Position numbers and translations under genes: made by a program. A DNA stretch of 64,000 nucleotides from Holacanthus passer. Its lineage: Eukaryota > Chordata > Actinopteri > Pomacanthidae. Location: NCBI GenBank assembly GCA_025331565.1, contig JAFREQ010000042.1, forward strand, positions 3,200,001-3,264,000. Reading direction: 5' to 3'. Every line of letters starts with the position of its first letter. Within the stretch, counting starts at the first letter, position 1. The notes under the pieces are model-generated. The model searched no databases and was not told where the DNA came from. It worked only from the letters and a program-made list of their open reading frames with translations. This document shows positions 23,223 through 33,906 of this stretch, in pieces.

Positions 23223-26200
23223 TCAGCTCAGAGCTACTGTGGCCAAACTTAGTAGATCCTGTTTCAGAGTCTCTGTGCAGTCGGCCTCTCTGGCAAGTCT
23301 GCGAAGGCAATCCCCTGCAAGGGAGGAGGACGAGAAGGGTCGAGGACGGTCCTGACAGCCCAGCAGCAAAGACAGGCAGGCCCGACCCACAGCTGGGTAG
23401 CTGTATCGCTGGGAAAACCAGTATACCTGGGGGAGGAGAGCAGCCAGGGCCCCACCTCTGGCACTGGCTTCTGAGGAAGAAAGGGAGTCCTGAGCCGCTG
23501 ATTTCAGAAGCTGTGTCGAGCTTTTCATCAAGTTCTTTGGTCTTAACCCCAACTCCTCTGAATCGAGTGACTTGTCCACCTGTGACACACAGCTTGACTT
23601 GGAAACTGGAGTGACACTTTTGATTGTCTTATGGTCTGACGTTGTATTGAGTCCTCTGCTGGCCTTTTGAACTGATCCAGCTGAAGAGGTTTTGTTACTG
23701 TCTGTCTGGTGTATGGAACTGTTTGGTTTCTTCGTCTGTCCTGGTAAATGCTCTGTTTTCACCTCAAAACCAGTCAACTCTAACTCAGATGTTCGATTAG
23801 CCAGGTTCTCCTCAGCAGACTCGAGGCCTTCTCCGTCCTCTGTGGGAGCTGATGCAGCTGGACTAGCAGCCTTTGTGGACCAGGACAGGAGAAGGGACAC
23901 ACAAAGATCCTCCAACTCTCTCTGCAGCTCAGTCACCAAAAATCTGCACGCTCCGATCATCATCTCACCTAAAGCTGTTTTCTGGAAAGCCAAGACTTCT
24001 GTTGAGTGATCGTCCGTCCCTTTTTGACAGATCCCCAAGCCTTCCAGGACCAGTGTGTCCAGAATCTGACACTGTCCTCTCCTCTCTCCTTCATCACTTT
24101 CCCCTGTCGGTTCTTTGTCCCTGGTGAGGCGACATCCATGCAGGTAATGCAGGACTGGGAGCAGCATACCTGTGCTGACATCCTTAATGCGGATGGCTTC
24201 CTCTGCATTACCCTGAGCTTCTCCAAATCCACCTCTCAACAAAGCCCAAAAGTATTCAGAGCCAGCCCTGTGTGTCCCCTCCAACCCGGCCACAGCCTCC
24301 CTGCTGGCTGGGACCTGAGTGCCATCATCCAGCTGTAAGAGGAGGTCAAAGTTCGAGACCCCATAAGGACAGATATCGGCGAGGCGAGCCTTTTTGGAGG
24401 GAGGGGGGGAAACACTGCCGATTTTACTGACTAGTGGTGTAGCTGGACTGAGATGTCTTTTGTCAAGCTCCACTTTGATGCCACCCATCAGGGTTGACAA
24501 GCATCCCATCAGGAGGGAGAAGTACAGCGAGTGGAGCTGAGAAGTGAGGCCTGAATGTGGTGAATTGAACCAATCAGAAAGCAACCTTCCACATTCAGTG
24601 GGGTGATCTTCATCCACATCATCGTCATCACAACCAAGGGGCTGCAGAGCCAGGAGTAGTCCACCGCTGTCCAGAAGAAGTTTCTTCAACAGGGACTTGT
24701 TGCTGTTGAAGAAAAAGAGAGTTTGTAAAGCTCAATTATAGTCATTATTACACTACTCACTAAATTACATGTAAAGGCTTCTGGAAATTCTCACCAGAAT
24801 AGCAGACGGACAAATACAAATTTTAAAACACCTACACTAAACTGAAGAGAGAAATCAAAATCGTCACACGTACAGATTGTCATACTACTCACCTGCTGAT
24901 TAATGGCAGAGACAGCGCACAGTTCATCTTGTCGGACTCAGAGCCTGTAAGCATCACATGGGCAAGAACCCCAGAGCCAAATCCAGACTCACACTGGACA
25001 CGCAGATTATTAAGAAGAGCAAGACCTACAGAGACAGTTAGTGCACAATTATAAACTGGTCTTGTATGAAATAAAAATGAACCAATATTGTTTTTAATTA
25101 TATAAAAGCTAGTTATTGAGTATTATTCATGCCAGAAATACGGATGCCGGATCGGTATCTGCCCCAGCAGTGACCTTATTATCAAGCATCAAGAATCAGC
25201 CAGATGTAACTGATCTACATTAAATATTTAGGATTCATCTGTCAGTTTTATTTTGAAATTCAACGTTCACTCAGTCATGGCAGGCCACTGACTCTGGTTT
25301 TAGTGCCACAACTATCTTGGGCCTCATGATGCCTTTCATAAAAAATATTCCAGTGAGTTCCACACACTCAGGCTTACACATTCTATAATACATAACATTT
25401 ATAAGACGACTGTCAGTTGTGCCATCATAGCTATTTTTAAACGGTTACAAGGTTTATGGGTAAAATAATGCTTCTTAGCAGTTCTAAGTACTAAGTTGCA
25501 GATGACCGATCCAGATCTTCATCTTACCAAGCTGTTTAACCTTGGCTTTCACTCGGTCTGTCTGCCTCTCCTCTCCCTCAAAGCCTCCCTCTCTCTGGCA
25601 GAGATGGTGACGAATCAGTGCAACTGAGCCAGTTCGGACCAGCGCCTGCAAACAGTTTGGATTGCAGCTCAGCCGGCAAAGCATACGGAGGCATCTGCTG
25701 CTGGGGTCCTGGTGCTGGGTGAGGTAGTAGAGCAAGCCGGACATGACTCCTGAGCTGACCAGAGCAGCACTCGGGTCTGTGGCGTGGGAGAAGCGCGACA
25801 GCAGCAGCAGGATGGGCGACTCGGGAGTCCAGGGTTCAGGGTGGTAGGGGTGGTGGTAAGCCATCGTGCGAGGTACAGAGGGAGGGGTGTCAAGAGTGAC
25901 TTTAGTCAAACCAGCTGCTGAAGCAGCACGCTGCCTCCTTTTGTGAGGGGATGAAAACTTTGATGGAGAGACTGGTGTTTGGGTTGTTTTAGTGGGAGAG
26001 GAGATAGTGCAGGAACTGGCCTGGGTTTGGGGAGTGAGTGCACTGGAAGGTTGAGGACTAGAGGGAGGTGGATCAGTGACTTTCCATGAGGATGACAGTT
26101 GTGGCTGGGCCGAGGAGGAAACAGGGGAAGGCAGAGCTGCTTTTTTAGAAGTGGAAGAGGCAGTATGGTTGGATGGAGAAGAGTTTTTAAGAGAAGAAAG

Positions 26201-28731
26201 GGAATCAGGGTTTGGGGAGGAGGTTTGAGGAGATGAAGATGGTGGGATCTGAAGACTCCCCCATTCCCCTTCAACACCAGAGGAATCCAGCAGGTCCCCT
26301 TCTGAAGAAATCAATCCCTCAGACACCAACCAGGACCTGAAGAGAAAGCAATAAGCATGTAAATGAACAATAGAAACAAGAAGAATCCTAAAAAAATTCA
26401 CAGGTAAAATAGATAAACCCGTGCTCTTCATTTTTCATACCTGAGACTTAAAAAGCTTGATGAACATAGACCTTGCTCCCTGCCAGCTTCCTCCTTCTTG
26501 CAGCCCTCAGGAGGAGGAAAGTCGAAGGAGTCAAAGCATGACGAGGGCAGGAGCTCAGTGGGAGACATGCTGGAGGAGAGGTTCACATCCATCTTCTCAG
26601 CAGGTTGTTCCCCGCCTCTGGTGAGCTCAACTAGTCGTGCAACAAGCAGAGGGACCAGCCCTAGCTCTTGCAACTGCTCCATAGCAGATTCATCAAAAAC
26701 AAAGTCTACACAGGCCAGGATGGCAAGTCGGGAAAGGGGGTGACTCTGATGGGCAGCCAAAAAGCCAATAAGCACCTCCAATCCACCGCTCTCCTTCACC
26801 TTGGCCCGGTTGACTGCCTCCTTGCAGCACAAGCACAGCGCCTTGAGGAAGACACCAGACTTCAGTGGGTCCCTCTTGACCTCCTCAGTGAACTTCTGAA
26901 TGACCCCCAGTGACCCCACGAGAGGGCGCAGGCAGCCTTGGGAACACATGTTGGCCAGGGTTTTCAGTGCCAGTTCCTCAAAAGGTTTACTAGACTCCCC
27001 AGATGCCATGACACTGAGCTGAGCAAGGACTCCAGAACGGGACACCTCCCTGGCACATTCGATACCACAGCCCCGGGTCAGTTCGTGGAGGGTCCTGAGC
27101 GCCGCCCGCCTCAGCCCCTGGGGATATTCTGGAGCGATGAGAGGGGCAAGAGCAGATAAGGTCCCTTGGGTGAGCAGTGACAGGCGGTTAGAGGGCGTAT
27201 CTGAGAGGTAGAGGAGAGCCCGAGCAGCTGACTGAGCGCACTCCAGTTTAGGACAGGTGTCTTTGGGAGGAGCAGCAGTGGGGGAGGATGGGCCAGAAGA
27301 AAGAGACACACAAATGAGGAGAAGAGGAACACCACCTGTAAAAAAAAAAAAAAAAAAAAACATAAAAAAGAGTACAAATAATATATGTTCAGAAAAACAT
27401 TTCACAGATTGCAATAACAGTTTCTGCAAACATTTTCAAGAACATAGTTGTGGATTTCACATCATGATGCAGCATTTCATATTTTAGGCACATGTGACTA
27501 ATGTGACTGAGATGCTAGAAATGCACAATGTGTGAGTGAGACTGCTAACATCTTATAATTTCGTGTGAGTAATGAGTAATTAACAAATTAAAAAAGGAGT
27601 CAGTAACACAGTGTGATCTGTTTATCCTGCTGACACACGTTCTGTGGCTCATACGAATGCTCTTTAAGTGTAAAAGTGTAAATAAAATACAACAAATACA
27701 TGGTTATGCTTTCAAACCAGCAGGCACTCAACATTATGAAAATTACTACTATCCTGCTGCTACTGCAAAAGTATAATTTCCCTAAAGTAGCATTCAAGCT
27801 GCATCTCATTTGAAATGCTGAAAACTGACAGCTAAAAATGATGCAGTCAGACTTACCAGCAGAGTGGATGAGTGCAGAGCTCTCTGGATCCATGGCCAAG
27901 TTTCCCAAAGCCCGGGCTGCTCGGTTCTGGACAGTCTCCAGGGCTACATTTCTCTTCAGGATCTCCACTATGACAGTCAAGAATTTTTCAAGATTAAATG
28001 CCAGTAACTGTTAAAATACTAATGTTTTCACAGTTGATAGGGATTATTGCAAAATCCAAGTGGAAGAGTTCATAATTCTAAGATCAGATTCCTCATAAGA
28101 ATATAAGGTTGCAACAGTATGAGATTTTCACAGTAGCATCTCAGAAAATACCAGTTTACTACCAAAGGGATTGTTCAATAAACATTATGTCCTGAATGAA
28201 AGAATGTTAATTACCACTTACCTACAATATTTATTCCATCAAGTTTACGAACCTGTAGTGGGAGACATTGTACATGTGAGCAATGGGTGGCCTAATAAAC
28301 AGTGTTCAATACTTCCTCTATTATTCCTTGTGTCTCACCTCTACACGCGTCTCCAGCTCAGTGCAGCAGTTTGCCAGGATGCTCAGAGCCAGGTCCAGGG
28401 TCTTCCTGGAGCAGTCTGGGTGTCTGAGCAGGTCCAGCAGGGGCCGCAGACCACCTTGACTTCTGAATCTGGCAATCCCAGCCTTGTCACCCTTGATGTG
28501 CTGAGTCCTGATGGCGACCAGAGCTCTCCACTGAGACACTCTGGACCTCTTGTCCATTTCTCTGCCACCACCTGAGTCAGCCTTGTTTTGCCCCTGATGT
28601 TCAGATCCTGATCCGGGTTTGGACAGGTGAGCCAGGCACCAGGTCAAAGAGGACTCTGGAGATGACGGGTGTCCTTCTCTGGAGGGAGCTCTGGGTTGTT
28701 TCCAGTCACCTTGCACAGGTGATGCATCCAT
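23223..28731 (-). CDS. armc5: Armadillo repeat-containing protein 5
   Basis: Seven exons: 28339-28731, 28222-28252, 27857-27967, 26441-27335, 25528-26336, 24893-25025 and 23223-24702. Phases are continuous and total 1283 residues. The N-terminal part has the ARMC5 signature (IRTQHIKGDKAGIARFRSQG, then GGLRPLLDLLRH). Armadillo helices follow through the first four exons (ALGNLAMDPES, ALKTLANMCSQG). Exon 5 starts with a Ser/Pro/Thr-rich linker before more armadillo-like sequence. The last exon holds a BTB domain at about residues 905-1080 (FDLLLQLDDGTQVPASREAV). In mammals ARMC5 is the substrate receptor of a CUL3 ubiquitin ligase acting on RNA polymerase II, and it restrains adrenal growth. 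The protein is well over the roughly 935 residues of human ARMC5, mostly through linkers. It is divergent from the Myb-like gene at 29645. Confidence 0.92.
27340..27360. repeat. A21 homopolymer forming the polypyrimidine tract of armc5 exon 4
   Basis: On the minus strand this is T21 directly before the acceptor ACAG of the exon ending at 27335. Confidence 0.85.
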
Positions 28732-29290
28732 GGTCCCTCAGTCTGTTCACTTATCTTAATGTTCCTCCTCTCAGTTCAGGCAGATGTTGCACAGACTATT
28801 ATTCAGCATCACTGAACGCTTCCAGTGAAAAACTGACAGATTAAACAACATGTCCTTTCACTTCAAACTGTTAGCTCCTTCACTCAAATTTTCACTAACT
28901 TTCCAAAAAATAACATTCCGGCGTGGTCAGGAAACTACAGATACCATGAAATAGGAAAGTTGTACCACCTGACGCCGCAGTCGCTGATGGGAGATGGAGT
29001 TCCAGCAGCCTCGGTCCACTCCCTAAAAACAGGCCTACATCGTGGAAACAGCCGAACAAGCGTTATTCTACGTAATGGACGTGTTTTTGCTCAATGTAAC
29101 ATATTTTTACACATAAAATGACGAATTAAAGCTCTATTTGATCAATGTTTTTTTACCACTGGCCGAATAATTTTTGTGAAACAAAATGCAATCGCCTGTG
29201 TTAGCCGCTAACGCCATCTTTAGCCAAACAACAAAACAGGGGCGGTGGAGGGCGGGAGCAGGGAGTGAAGAGGAGGGCCGGGCAGATATA

Positions 29291-29307
29291 TGCTGGGACT
29301 TGTAGTT
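29291..29307 (-). promoter_or_regulatory. ZNF143/THAP11-type motif 1
   Basis: Reads AACTACAAGTCCCAGCA on the minus strand, a near-perfect match to the vertebrate ACTACAnnTCCCAGCA promoter element bound by ZNF143 and THAP11. Confidence 0.75.
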
Positions 29308-29355
29308 CGAGTCTCGCTGCCTGTTACGTCCCCTAGTGAATTTCCTCTCTTAAAA

Positions 29356-29370
29356 AACTACATTCCCCGT
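29356..29370 (+). promoter_or_regulatory. ZNF143/THAP11-type motif 2
   Basis: AACTACATTCCCCGT, a partial match keeping the ACTACA and CCC cores. Confidence 0.55.
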
Positions 29371-29414
29371 GACAGCGAAGAAGGGAAGCTTGCGTTCAAT
29401 AAGTCGCAGCGTTT

Positions 29415-29429
29415 AGGGATTGTAGTTTT
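29415..29429 (-). promoter_or_regulatory. ZNF143/THAP11-type motif 3
   Basis: Reads AAAACTACAATCCCT on the minus strand. The ACTACAAtCCC core is intact. Confidence 0.55.
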
Positions 29430-29477
29430 ATTGGTATACTATGAAACGCAAAAGCCCGTTTGTATCAAGCAAAACGG

Positions 29478-29492
29478 ACTACACTTCCCGAG
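29478..29492 (+). promoter_or_regulatory. ZNF143/THAP11-type motif 4
   Basis: GACTACACTTCCCGA, with ACTACA and TTCCC cores at canonical spacing. Confidence 0.6.
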
Positions 29493-29644
29493 CTGCTAAG
29501 CAACGTTGTTATAGTCATCGTTTTACTCGATGCGAGAAAATGCATCGGTGCCTCTGAGAGGTTGTTAAATTCCACGATAAACACTCCGCTAATAAATAAA
29601 AAAAAAACAAGAACTTTAGGTTTTACTTGTAATGGTTTAACAAC

Positions 29645-30615
29645 ATGGAGGTAATAGAGACAATTGTGATACAAAGTGCTGAAGTGGAAGGAAAGGAAAC
29701 GGTCGTGTCCAGTGTGGAAACCGATAAAAACAAAGCAGGTTAGTAAGTGCAGATTGAAGTTAAAACTGGCTTCATCAAGTCATCGCATGAAGCGATTTGA
29801 ACCTGATGAGTGCGCAGTCTGCAATCAATAAACCATAATTCATGCATTCATTCATAATGTCAGCTGTATTGATGAGAATTATATTTCAATCTGGTGATTT
29901 AGGACCTCAAATAGGTAAATAGATAAGGAGTTCAGTGCAAGGTCATATAATTCAAGATAAAATAATACTAATAATAATATCAACTAATGACATGATGTTT
30001 TCCTCTTTAGAATTTATATGGACGTTGCAGGCTACATGGCACCTCGTCAACACCCGGCTTGAGATGGATCAGGCTTTTGACCAGCCAGTGTGCAAGAAAA
30101 AGAAACTTTGGGAGATGGTGGCGGAGAAAGTGAACAGCAAACTGAGGGAGTCAGAGGTCACCGATGTCACCGTGAAGGCCTACGAGTGTGACCTCAAGTG
30201 GAGAAACATGCTGGCCACGTACAGGAAGAACAGCGAGCGGGCCAAGAGGCTCGGGGCGGCCAGCGTCCACTGGGAGTTCTTCAAGGCCATGCACGAGGTC
30301 CTGGGGAAGAGCAGGGAGGAGATCGAGGCCCAGCGAAGGGCGAAGCTCAGTGGGACGAGAGTGGGCAAGGCCATGGCCAGCAAGAGGTTTACCCCCATCC
30401 TGCCTACACCTCCTGTCACCGCCGCTCCCTGCTCTGCCCGGCCTCCACAGGACGTCCTGCAGCTCTACATGGAGCTGCAGGAGAGGAAGATGAACATGTG
30501 GGCCCAGCAGAAAGCCCTGGAGGAGAGGAAGATAGAGGCCATTAACAACCTGGCCCAGGCCATCTCCAGCCTGGCTCAGAAGAACAGCACACTGATGTCA
30601 AAGGATGGACAGTAG
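29645..30615 (+). CDS. Myb/SANT-like DNA-binding domain protein, Harbinger Myb-like type
   Basis: Exons 29645-29738 and 30011-30615 join in phase 1 (G|AA, Glu) and give 232 residues. Residues 32-120 form a Myb/SANT-like (trihelix) domain with spaced tryptophans: FIWTLQATWHLV, KKKLWEMVAEKV, DLKWRNMLATYRK and VHWEFFKAMHEVLG. A basic patch (KRFTPILP) and proline-rich linker follow. The C-terminal 60 residues are a predicted coiled coil (MELQERKMNMWAQQKALEER). This layout matches the Myb-like protein of Harbinger transposons and derived host genes (NAIF1/MSANTD type), which bind DNA and carry the transposase to the nucleus. The gene converges on the Harbinger transposase-like gene ending at 31911. 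A nuclear DNA-binding role is inferred; no orthologue name is recognised. Confidence 0.82.
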
Positions 30616-31910
30616 GCCAGAAGAGACGAGAAGATGATGCTGCACGAGGAAAACTGTTCATTTGTTACATACATTTTTAGCAAATTCATATCTGAGAATG
30701 AATGAAACTACAACAGTTCAGAAAATGGGACACATGAGACACAGACTCACATATCAAACCCTGTGCAACTCTTGTTTATGCTTCAGGCAGATTACACGCC
30801 TCCTCAGAGTTTCCTTTTCTGTCAATGTCCCAATGGATGTAATCGTCTTTTATTTTTATAAAACAATAGAAGTGTGAATTATGGTTGGCTGGTGCCACTG
30901 GACCAATCATTGATATCAAATGTTGACCACCTATGCAAGAGTGTTATTTGAACTCAAATTATCGCCACCTCCTCCTCCTCCTCCAACCAGGCAAGTTGTA
31001 GTTTACATCCATGTCTGTTCAGACTTATATATGTAGTGAAGACTTTGAAGGAGTTTAATAAAAGGTATTAAGTGTAAGTTTTTGGTGAAATGGAAGCTCA
31101 ATATTAACAAAACCAATGAGTCTGTGGTGGACTACTGCTGTATGTCTATTGTCTATGTATAAGTCCATTGAGAGAACAGTCAGATTTCTTGCATTTGTTC
31201 ACGTTTGGCCAATGAAGTTCATTCTGATTGGACACCGGCCGCAGCCATCGCCAGCAGAGGCATAACAAGCTAATGTAAATAATCATGACATGGTTACAGT
31301 CATTTGCAAGAGAAGTCATACTTAGACTAAAACTTATTAACTATGTTATTCTTAAGAGGTGTCAACACGATTCATAGACACATGCTTATACTGTTAATGT
31401 ATTATTGATAGACACTTTCTTTCTTATCAGAGAGTATCTTCACTATGTAATGTGCTTTTACTCTGATGAAGAGAAACACAAATACTGGCATCTACATTTC
31501 ATTATCTTCATAAAATAACCTTTGTGTTCTAAGTCCATGTCAGAAAAAACAAGTCAATTAAATCTTTTATCAGATCTAGAGTCTAATTTATGTGATTACA
31601 TTTTTATTTTCCTCATGTAAAATGTAAGTCAGGGTGAAAGTGATGTTAAAATGCAAACTCTTTGTTCAGTATCATTTATGTTAACCACAGTCATAATTAT
31701 GCATTACCCAGATTTACTGTGAAAAATGGTTAATTCTCACAGTGTAAATGCTTTAACAGCAAACCTATCCCTGTTTCCTGATAGTAGCAATAAGAGTGTT
31801 TTGTGTGCAGACAGACCCAGACAGTCAATATTCTGTTAAAACAAACCTTTATATTACAGAACTGTTAATTTCCACCAATAAACACAAGTTTTCCAACAGA
31901 CCTAATCACA
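30616..31910. other. Convergent 3' flanks between the Myb-like and transposase-like genes
   Basis: About 1.3 kb of AT-rich DNA with no supported exon. Probably mostly 3' untranslated sequence of the two facing genes. I see no terminal inverted repeat or transposon end here. Confidence 0.5.
31057..31062 (+). terminator. Candidate polyadenylation signal of the Myb-like gene
   Basis: AATAAA in the sequence TTTAATAAAAGG, about 440 bases after the stop codon. Confidence 0.5.
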
Positions 31911-33906
31911 TCATGCGCTTCCAGAATCAAAGTTTTTAAACAACAAATCTGAAATGGCGTCACGTCTGCGTACACCCTCGTCATCTCCCTCCTCCTCCCC
32001 CTTTCCCTCTCGGGTTGTGACTTCCTCTTTCTCAACCTCTCCATGAACCACTTGTCCCATGTCCAAAAACACATTGTGCAACACACAGGCAGTCAGCACA
32101 ACAGCTCTGGCTCGATCATAGTTCCCAATATCCAGATACCTGAGTCTTTGAAATCTTGCTCTCAGGTTGGCAACAGCCTGATCCAGGATCTGAAAATGCT
32201 CCTCCAGCGCCTTGTTGAAGAGCTCCTCTCTTGGTCCAAGACTCCCTGAGTATGGAGTTAAAATCTGAGCAGTGAGCGGGTAGCCAGCTCTGGCCACGAG
32301 GCAGGAGCCAGAGGGCATCAGTTCAGGATGCTGTTTGAGTTTGTCCCTCAGAGCGCTGCCTTTGTCCACATCTGATCCTTTACTGATTCTGCAGTGTAGG
32401 AACCGGCCCTTACTGTCACATAAGAGCTGAAGGTTTAGCCAGGAGTCGGGATGGGCCTCCTTCTTCATCCTCTTCACCTCCGGCACTGTGCTCTTCACAT
32501 CATGTTTCCCTATAGGCAGGCGGATAGGGATACGGGTGTGTCCCAACACTCCCAGGACCTGAGGGACACCTTGCTGCTCCTCCTCCTCCTTCTCTGGACT
32601 TGCAAGTGGTACAAGGGCCTCTAGAGCCTCTGTGCCTGGAGAATAGAGAGGAAATATGATTTTCAACCATCTTTTTTGCACTCAAATCATTGACAACATT
32701 GCAGTAATCATCTAACAAATCTCCCACAAACAACACTGGAATCAACCCACCAACTGGCCATCTGATAAGCTTCTCTTCCAGCATATTGATTCGCTCGCAG
32801 AAAGAGAAGAAGATCCTGTGGATGTTTCCTTTCTCCAGGTTGAAGCGACGGGACACAGAACGGTAGCTGACGCGCTCAGTGAGCAGAGTGAGGGACAGCA
32901 GGACAGTGTGGGACAGGGACAAGCGAGCCCGTCCGGCCATTCGAGCTCTGGATTTGGAGCTTTGAAGCAGATCTGCGATGTGCTGATGAGAGAAAAATAG
33001 AAAATCATATTACAGTGGCCAGCATCATTCTGTCAGGAGATGCAAAAGTTGGTTCAGGTGAGGGAATTATTAGGGTTTCAACAAAGAATACTTGCTGTTC
33101 AATAGATTTAGATTACAAAGACTTTGGTTACTTTCATGATTGCATTCAGAAAATGGGAGAAAATATTGGACGAGGGCAGAAGATGACATTTGCTCTGAAG
33201 TGGCACAAAAGGGTGAAAGTTTCATTCTGTTAATTGATGAAATGTGTGGATATGTGTGTATGTGCAGGTAAATGTATTTGTAAATGCAAACACTGTTGGT
33301 ACCTTAGTGCATTTCTAACCTTAGGAGGGGTTTTATCGTTAGTATTTAGAGTGTTTGACTATATAGTTCTTTACTTCTTTTATAAAGTGAAAATTGTGGC
33401 CTTGAGGTTGAGACAAATGCGTTTATTTCCAGTTCAGTTTTACTTGCAAAATAAGGTAAATATATCACTGTACAGTACAAAATAAAACACATAGGAATAT
33501 TCTAGAAGTGTTCATGTGTATTACTCCCTCTGACAGATGTGTGAACCCATTTTCAGACCGGTATCAGTGTCAGATTTGCTGCTGGATCACAGACACAGGC
33601 TGATACCTGGACCACAGCAGCGTCCACCGGCTCCTGCTCCTCTCGGGGCTCCGGTGTCTCTTCCTCCGGGAGGCTGGATGGCTGTAAAACCTGAGGCTGC
33701 ACATTAGCTTGACTCTGTAATAACTGTACATAGACAGTAGGAGGAGGCTGAGTTTTGACTTTAGCGATCAGCTCGGCCTCCAAGATCTCCTCCACCGCCT
33801 GGTCCAGCCGCTGCTCCAGCTCGCCCGGGGACAGCGGCTGCCACTCCCGCTCCACCAGGTCCAGCACGGCCCTGCCCGCCGATAAAACACACTCACCGAC
33901 GTCCAT
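31911..33906 (-). CDS. Harbinger transposase-derived protein (HARBI1/DDE_Tnp_4 family), catalytically degenerate
   Basis: Three exons, 33607-33906, 32751-32982 and 31911-32635 (phases 0 and 1), give 418 residues. Residues 1-100 are an acidic leader with helical Leu/Glu segments that standard HARBI1 lacks. Residues 115-177 are the helix-turn-helix region (VSYRSVSRRFNLEKGNIHRI). From about 200 on is the DDE_Tnp_4 nuclease fold. The first catalytic Asp position, normally inside a DGTH motif, is Gly209 (VLGHTRIPI). The second lies at Asp268 (GSDVD). The final Glu position is Asp329 (ILDQAVANLRARF). The usual GDSGYP motif is VARAGYP. The fold is therefore kept while the active site is broken, which suggests a host gene without nuclease activity. 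The start is the first ATG; an upstream TTG frame is ignored. Confidence 0.85.

Larger units (their letters stand above)
28732..29644. promoter_or_regulatory. Divergent promoter region between armc5 and the Myb-like gene
   Basis: About 0.9 kb separates two start codons pointing away from each other. There is no TATA box near either start. The stretch at 29220-29510 carries GC-rich sequence and four ACTACA-type motifs listed separately, consistent with a TATA-less housekeeping promoter. Confidence 0.6.

Noticed and set aside
30188..30545. Alternative plus-strand frames within the Myb-like exon
   Set aside because: Gly/Arg/Ala-rich by-products of GC-rich codons; the chosen frame carries the Myb-like domain and joins exon 1.
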